Source: Micropterus salmoides
Taxonomy: Eukaryota; Chordata; Actinopteri; Centrarchiformes; Centrarchidae
Direction: 5' to 3'
NCBI RefSeq assembly: GCF_014851395.1
Contig: NW_024041373.1
Coordinates: forward strand, 24,468,693-24,532,692
Length of the DNA stretch: 64,000 bases
The notes beneath the pieces are model-generated. The model ran no database searches. It had not been told where the DNA came from and was given only the letters and a program-made list of their open reading frames with translations. Below are positions 59,372-64,000 of this stretch, piece after piece; position 1 is the stretch's first letter; every line of letters begins with the position of its first letter. The position numbers and the translations under genes were made by a program.

Positions 59372-61460
59372 TCCATTGTTGTGCCAATTGACGACAGTTT
59401 ACCCCAGTTGCAGAAACGATTGACTAAACATAGTCAATAGTTGATAATAGCCGATAGTTCGGGAGGCAGGAATAAGAAGAGGAATACCATCTTCCTACGT
59501 AGCTATCTAGCTACATTCATGAAAAATAGCCACAGAACAATGGTCACATGCATGGATGAGATTGATGCAGTAGTATGAGAAGTTGCGACTCAGGTTGCAC
59601 AGAAATCAGTATGAGTCATGGGAATTTTCACCACATCCTTTTTGATCCCTTAACTAACACCACAGGTGCAGATATCCTGCGTGAGGTGAAATGGACGAGT
59701 GCATGTTGGTGATCTGAAAAAACAGAAAGTGAGTTATTGTAGTTTGGTTCACAGTTGCAGCACTGGTTATGGCAAACAGTTCATGGAGGCAATTAAGGTG
59801 CTTTAAAACCTTTAGCGTTCAAAAACTGCAATTTTGCACTGTTGCAGTCAAAATCATTAAAATCTATTTTAATTATCTCACATTTCTATCATGAATAATT
59901 GTCCATAAATCTTGTTAAAAAGCTTCCATTTAACTCCAGATCTTGCCTGAAAATCATCACGTTCCAGAACTGAGAGGTCTAGATGGTCCCCCTAGATTTG
60001 TGAACTCTTGCATATGCGGATTTGATTCGGTACAGTAGTGCTCAGCTCTGTTGTGGCAGGTGTACCGGGAGCCACTTGAAAATATTATTGACTCGTTGAA
60101 TTGAAAGGCATTCTGCAGTCGTCTGACGAGAAAACCAAGATTAAATTTGTTGTTTTATAAAGTGACAAATTATTTTGAAAAACTGGTAAACTCAACAAAG
60201 CCGTTAGGGAGTCAGGTGATGTAGTAAATAAAAGTGACATATAGGGAGGAGTTTTTGGTGGAAGAATTAGTCAGATACAGGACAATCACCCACAAGACTA
60301 GTTTACTTATTATTTTTATATAAACTTTTTTTGCACTACCAATATTTTTCAACATTATTAAGGCTCCTTACATGAATGAAGCATGTGTGTGGTTTGCAGC
60401 ATGTTAGATGTGACCTTATGTTTAGTGTCTTCTCCTGAGAGTTTGCACGAGTCTCTTCTCTACCACACAGACACTCGTCTTATCTGTTGTCTCTGTGGTC
60501 ACAGCGCTCCCATGATGGACATTAGACTCCTTTCAGAGCTTGGATTCATTGTTTTATCCGGTTTTTCACTTCATTATCTCACTAACAGGCAGGTTGTTTT
60601 TAGATTTTGTCCACCTGCCTTTGCTCTGATATGACACTGTGGAAGCTTTTCCCTCAAGAAGAAACTGGAGATAAGAGCTTGTGGGAGTCTGTGCGCATGG
60701 TTTCATATGTATGTAAATGTGTGCATGTGTACATTTCCTCAGGTATGGTTTAAAGATAGGAGAGTATGCATCATACTGTATATTTCATGCATACGTATGC
60801 GCTTGTGTGCCGTATGAGTTCGCATATCAGAAGTTTGAGAGATTGGAGTGTATGCGATGAAGCACTGACTTGAGTGCCTGAGTGTGTTTACTGAATGAGT
60901 GTATGTGTTCATGTAGTCTGTGACCAAAACCGAGGCAGGGACTCCAAGGCACCTGAGATTGTAAAATACGCATTCAAAATTACACACTTGTTACCCTACC
61001 TATCTCTCTCCGTGGATATAATTTCTTGTCGCTCTTTGTATGTTCTTCATTTTGCCAAATTTCTTTGCGAGAGCCAAAACTAGACCAGGCTGTAGCTGCG
61101 AGAGAGAGAGGGCGTCTGCGAGAGATAAAGGTTGTGGGGTTACGAGTCAGAAAATTTTAAACTTTGTCCCGTTTGCGAGAGATGAGACAATAAAGAGTAA
61201 GAGTAAAAACTGCAAGAGAAAAAGAGAAAATCAGACGCACTGAAAAACTGTCCTTTGAGAGAGACAAGACAAAGAAAGCTTGCAGACAGGGTCAGAAAGC
61301 TTAATGCATTTCTAATAGGAGGTACCTCAGACAAACATGGAAGACAAGCGGGGGGAATAAAAGGTTAGAGACACGTTGGCAAAGGGATGATAAGTAAAGG
61401 TACATGAGGGGAAAAAGAGAACTGACAGACAAACCTACACAGAGTCAGGTGAGAGGGGAG

Positions 61461-61486
61461 GTGTGTGTGTGTGTGTGTGTGTGTGT
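61461..61486. repeat. (TG)n microsatellite followed by a G-run
   Basis: TG run, then TTTGTTTTTGGGGGGCGGGGGGG. Confidence 0.85.
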
Positions 61487-61630
61487 TTGTTTTTGGGGGG
61501 CGGGGGGGAACTAAGCAAGGCTGTGATGGCCTTGTGTCAGTCACCCTATGGCAGCTCTCCCTGTAATTTACCCCATCACTCTTCTCACAGTGATGGGACC
61601 ACTGCATCAGCTGACAGCACTGCCTCTGGC

Positions 61631-61644
61631 GTGTGTGTGTGTGT

Positions 61645-61676
<32 letters not shown>

Positions 61677-61677
61677 T
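61631..61677. repeat. (TG)n microsatellite, interrupted once
   Basis: TG run with a CACG interruption at about 61644-61650. Confidence 0.9.
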
Positions 61678-61774
61678 AGAAAAAGTGTATACATGTGAGA
61701 AAGGATTCTTGAGATGACAAACAAAATGTCTGCGAGCCTGCCTTCATTTCAGGCCTGTCTCTCTCTTGTTGCAG

Positions 61775-61852
61775 TGAAGCAGATCTGGACCAAGGCCCTA
61801 ATGAACCCTGCAATTTTTTAGTGGAAACTGCAGTAACATCAACTACACTACA
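61775..61852 (+). other. candidate phase-preserving internal exon, 78 nt
   Basis: A strong pyrimidine tract and acceptor (cctgtctctctcttgttgcag) is followed after 78 nt by ACA|gtaagt. One frame is open throughout (EADLDQGPNEPCNFLVE...), and the length is a multiple of three. It is not recognised as Wdpcp or anything else. Confidence 0.35.
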
Positions 61853-63291
61853 GTAAGTACCCCAAAGTTATGTTGGTTAAAGAGTAATCTGCATTAGCAA
61901 TTCAAACCAAGTCTGTGCGGTGCCAACAAAGTATTAAAAGTAACAAAATGTCTCGGGTCATCCCATCTGTAGGCTTTTCTTTGCATAGCCAGAGCCACAT
62001 CCTCCAACCCAACAACGTATATTTTCCTCTCACCTCGGCCTAAGGAGAGTTTTAAGTGGGCAAAGTCAATGAGAGATTTCAGATGTCTTAAACACACCAA
62101 CTCTATTTTTTTCCTCTCATCATCATCATCTCATCTTATTTCTCAAAGTAACTTGCTTTGGTTTCTCCATAATCTTTACAACAGAGTGAAATCAAAGACA
62201 CTCCCAGTGCATCCAAATTAATTCAAATAGCTTTGTTTAAAATGTACATTAAACATATTTTCTTGAAAATGTCCAGATTTAATACATCAGTTTACATCTT
62301 GTAGTTTTAATGCTGGCATCTCTTTGTGTTAGTTTTTGGGTTTAAAACATGATTGTTTGTGGATTTCTTAACACTGGGAAGCGTTTGTGGTCTATTTTTC
62401 TATTTGCCCAGGAAATACTGCTCTTACTTTAGTCTGAACAATCAAAAATGTGTGTATTTTAAAATGGTTCCAGATGCACATTAAATCATTCTGAAGGGAG
62501 GCGAAGGTGTGCACATGCACAATTCTATTGTTGTTATTTAGATGGTGTTATTCTACTATAGAAAGGTCAGGACGCGTCATTCCTCCACCAGGATGTGGAA
62601 CGGCCACAGATTCAAACAAAGAACAACGTTTGTGCCATAAATCCACCTGGATACCCACTGTAGCCAGACATGTTCTTTTCATGTATACACTCAGACCATG
62701 TATAGAACAATAGCTCAATGTTCGATTCTGTTAGCTTAAATAAATGTCTGTTTGAGTTGGGGCTGTTGAGAGCAAGAACGAGTTGTAGGTGGGACAGGAC
62801 TGCAATCCAGCTATCTTAGAAAGGCTTCCATTGTTTCTCTTTCACTCTGACAGAAGCCGTCTCAAATAAATATTTACTTTCTAAGTTCTGTCTTTGACTT
62901 TCTCTGTCTGTCCAAGCATATCATATCAAAGACACTTTCTGTCACTCTTGTTCCTCTTTGCACACACATACACACACCTAGTCTCACACTCAGTAACCAC
63001 CCAGAGGGGACAGCGAAAGAAGAGCAGAGAAAGAGATGCAGGGAGCAGACAAGGTCGTAGTTCCTGTGGACTGCCTTTGAAAGAGGAGTCGTATGTTTAC
63101 CCTCCCCTCCTTTGATGTTAAAGCAGCCTCTTTACTAGTGTAAAGACAGGGTACAATAACCTAGACCCCACCCCCCACCCCCACACAGTCCTCAGTACAC
63201 TGGCTGTACACCTCCACAAAGCTCTGCGGGGGGACAGGTAACCCACAGCAACCCCAACCAGAAGTCAGAATGAGTGTGGCAGCTGTCCAGG

Positions 63292-63294
<3 letters not shown>

Positions 63295-63333
<39 letters not shown>
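63295..63333. repeat. (TG)19 microsatellite
   Basis: Perfect run. Confidence 0.95.
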
Positions 63334-63334
<1 letters not shown>

Positions 63335-63761
63335 ATTGTACTTGTCTTGTAGCTTTCAATGAAATGTTTTTTAAAGGCTTCATACAATAATTTTTTACTA
63401 TTTTAAAATTACAGGTGATCGTATTCACACATTTTAGTGTTACACTTCACTAAGTACCAGATATACTACTGCCCTCAAATTATGCCATCATGGGACAAAG
63501 CTCTTGACTCTCAGTTACCTCAGTGTGGGTGGTATCGTGCATGTGTCCCTGTGTCAATGTATGCACATGCTTTCATATGAATGTGAAGAGCAAGAAATCG
63601 GGTTGAATGCATTCTTTAAAAAGCAAGTCTATAAAAAGCAAACATTGAGGTAATACTTGTGCTTGTCTGAGTGTTACTTTTGGTGTTGCAAGTTTGATGG
63701 AGGAGGATATGACGATGTGTGTCGGGTAAAGGCAAGGCATTTACATTTACTAATTTGGCAG

Positions 63762-63997
<236 letters not shown>

Positions 63998-64000
63998 CAT

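Larger units (their letters stand above)
42993..61774. other. long intron-like region right of the divergent promoter
   Basis: Apart from the repeats and candidate exons listed, no gene is recognisable on either strand. Most of 43.0-45.1, 46.5-48.2, 49.0-50.4, 51.8-52.8, 54.2-55.2 and 59.4-61.4 kb holds nothing I can name. By vertebrate gene order it would be the 5' part of wdpcp. Confidence 0.5.

Overview
This is vertebrate nuclear DNA, almost certainly from a teleost fish. The evidence is split, intron-rich genes with canonical GT-AG junctions, AT-rich introns full of (TG)n microsatellites, tRNA-derived SINEs of familiar fish types, hAT-type miniature elements, Tc1/mariner remnants, LINE reverse-transcriptase remnants and a fish-type LTR. 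There is no prokaryotic gene organisation, and most open frames outside the exons are chance.

Two housekeeping genes can be read exon by exon, both on the minus strand and in tandem. mdh1 (cytosolic malate dehydrogenase) is complete: nine coding exons between 41699 and 34606, 333 codons plus a stop, with every catalytic residue present. ugp2 (UTP-glucose-1-phosphate uridylyltransferase) lies downstream. Its first five coding exons (275 codons, 28994 down to 593) are here, the remainder lies beyond the left edge, and one intron is 15.5 kb. This order and orientation match the vertebrate MDH1-UGP2 pair. Mdh1 serves cytosolic NADH/malate shuttling; Ugp2 makes UDP-glucose for glycogen and glycoconjugates. 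They share a neighbourhood, not a pathway.

Right of the mdh1 start (41.7-64 kb) no coding exon could be identified with confidence. The head-to-head neighbour expected from other vertebrates is wdpcp on the plus strand. I see plausible untranslated exons (ending at 42489, and 42961-42992) and a few splice-bounded open segments, but no recognisable Wdpcp peptide. This half is mostly intron-like DNA with many (TG)n tracts, nested hAT elements and an uninterrupted (TG)114 tract near the right edge.

Region by region: 0.6-29 kb is ugp2, with introns carrying a SINE, a solo LTR with a 4-bp target duplication (6665-7526), a LINE reverse-transcriptase scrap next to a gutted Tc1 element (13.1-14.1 kb), several hAT-like elements and a LINE split by a MITE (23.5-24.6 kb). 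29-32.4 kb is the ugp2 5' untranslated region. 32.4-34.2 kb is intergenic with a SINE. 34.2-41.8 kb is mdh1, including a Tc1-type element with a SINE nested in it (exact 13-bp duplication) and a hAT element with an exact 8-bp duplication. 41.8-42.5 kb is the divergent promoter region.

The observation most worth following is at the mdh1 stop codon. TGA is followed by CTG and 21 further open codons that end in Ala-Arg-Leu and a tandem stop. That is a peroxisomal PTS1-type C-terminus, the same layout as the readthrough form of mammalian MDH1.
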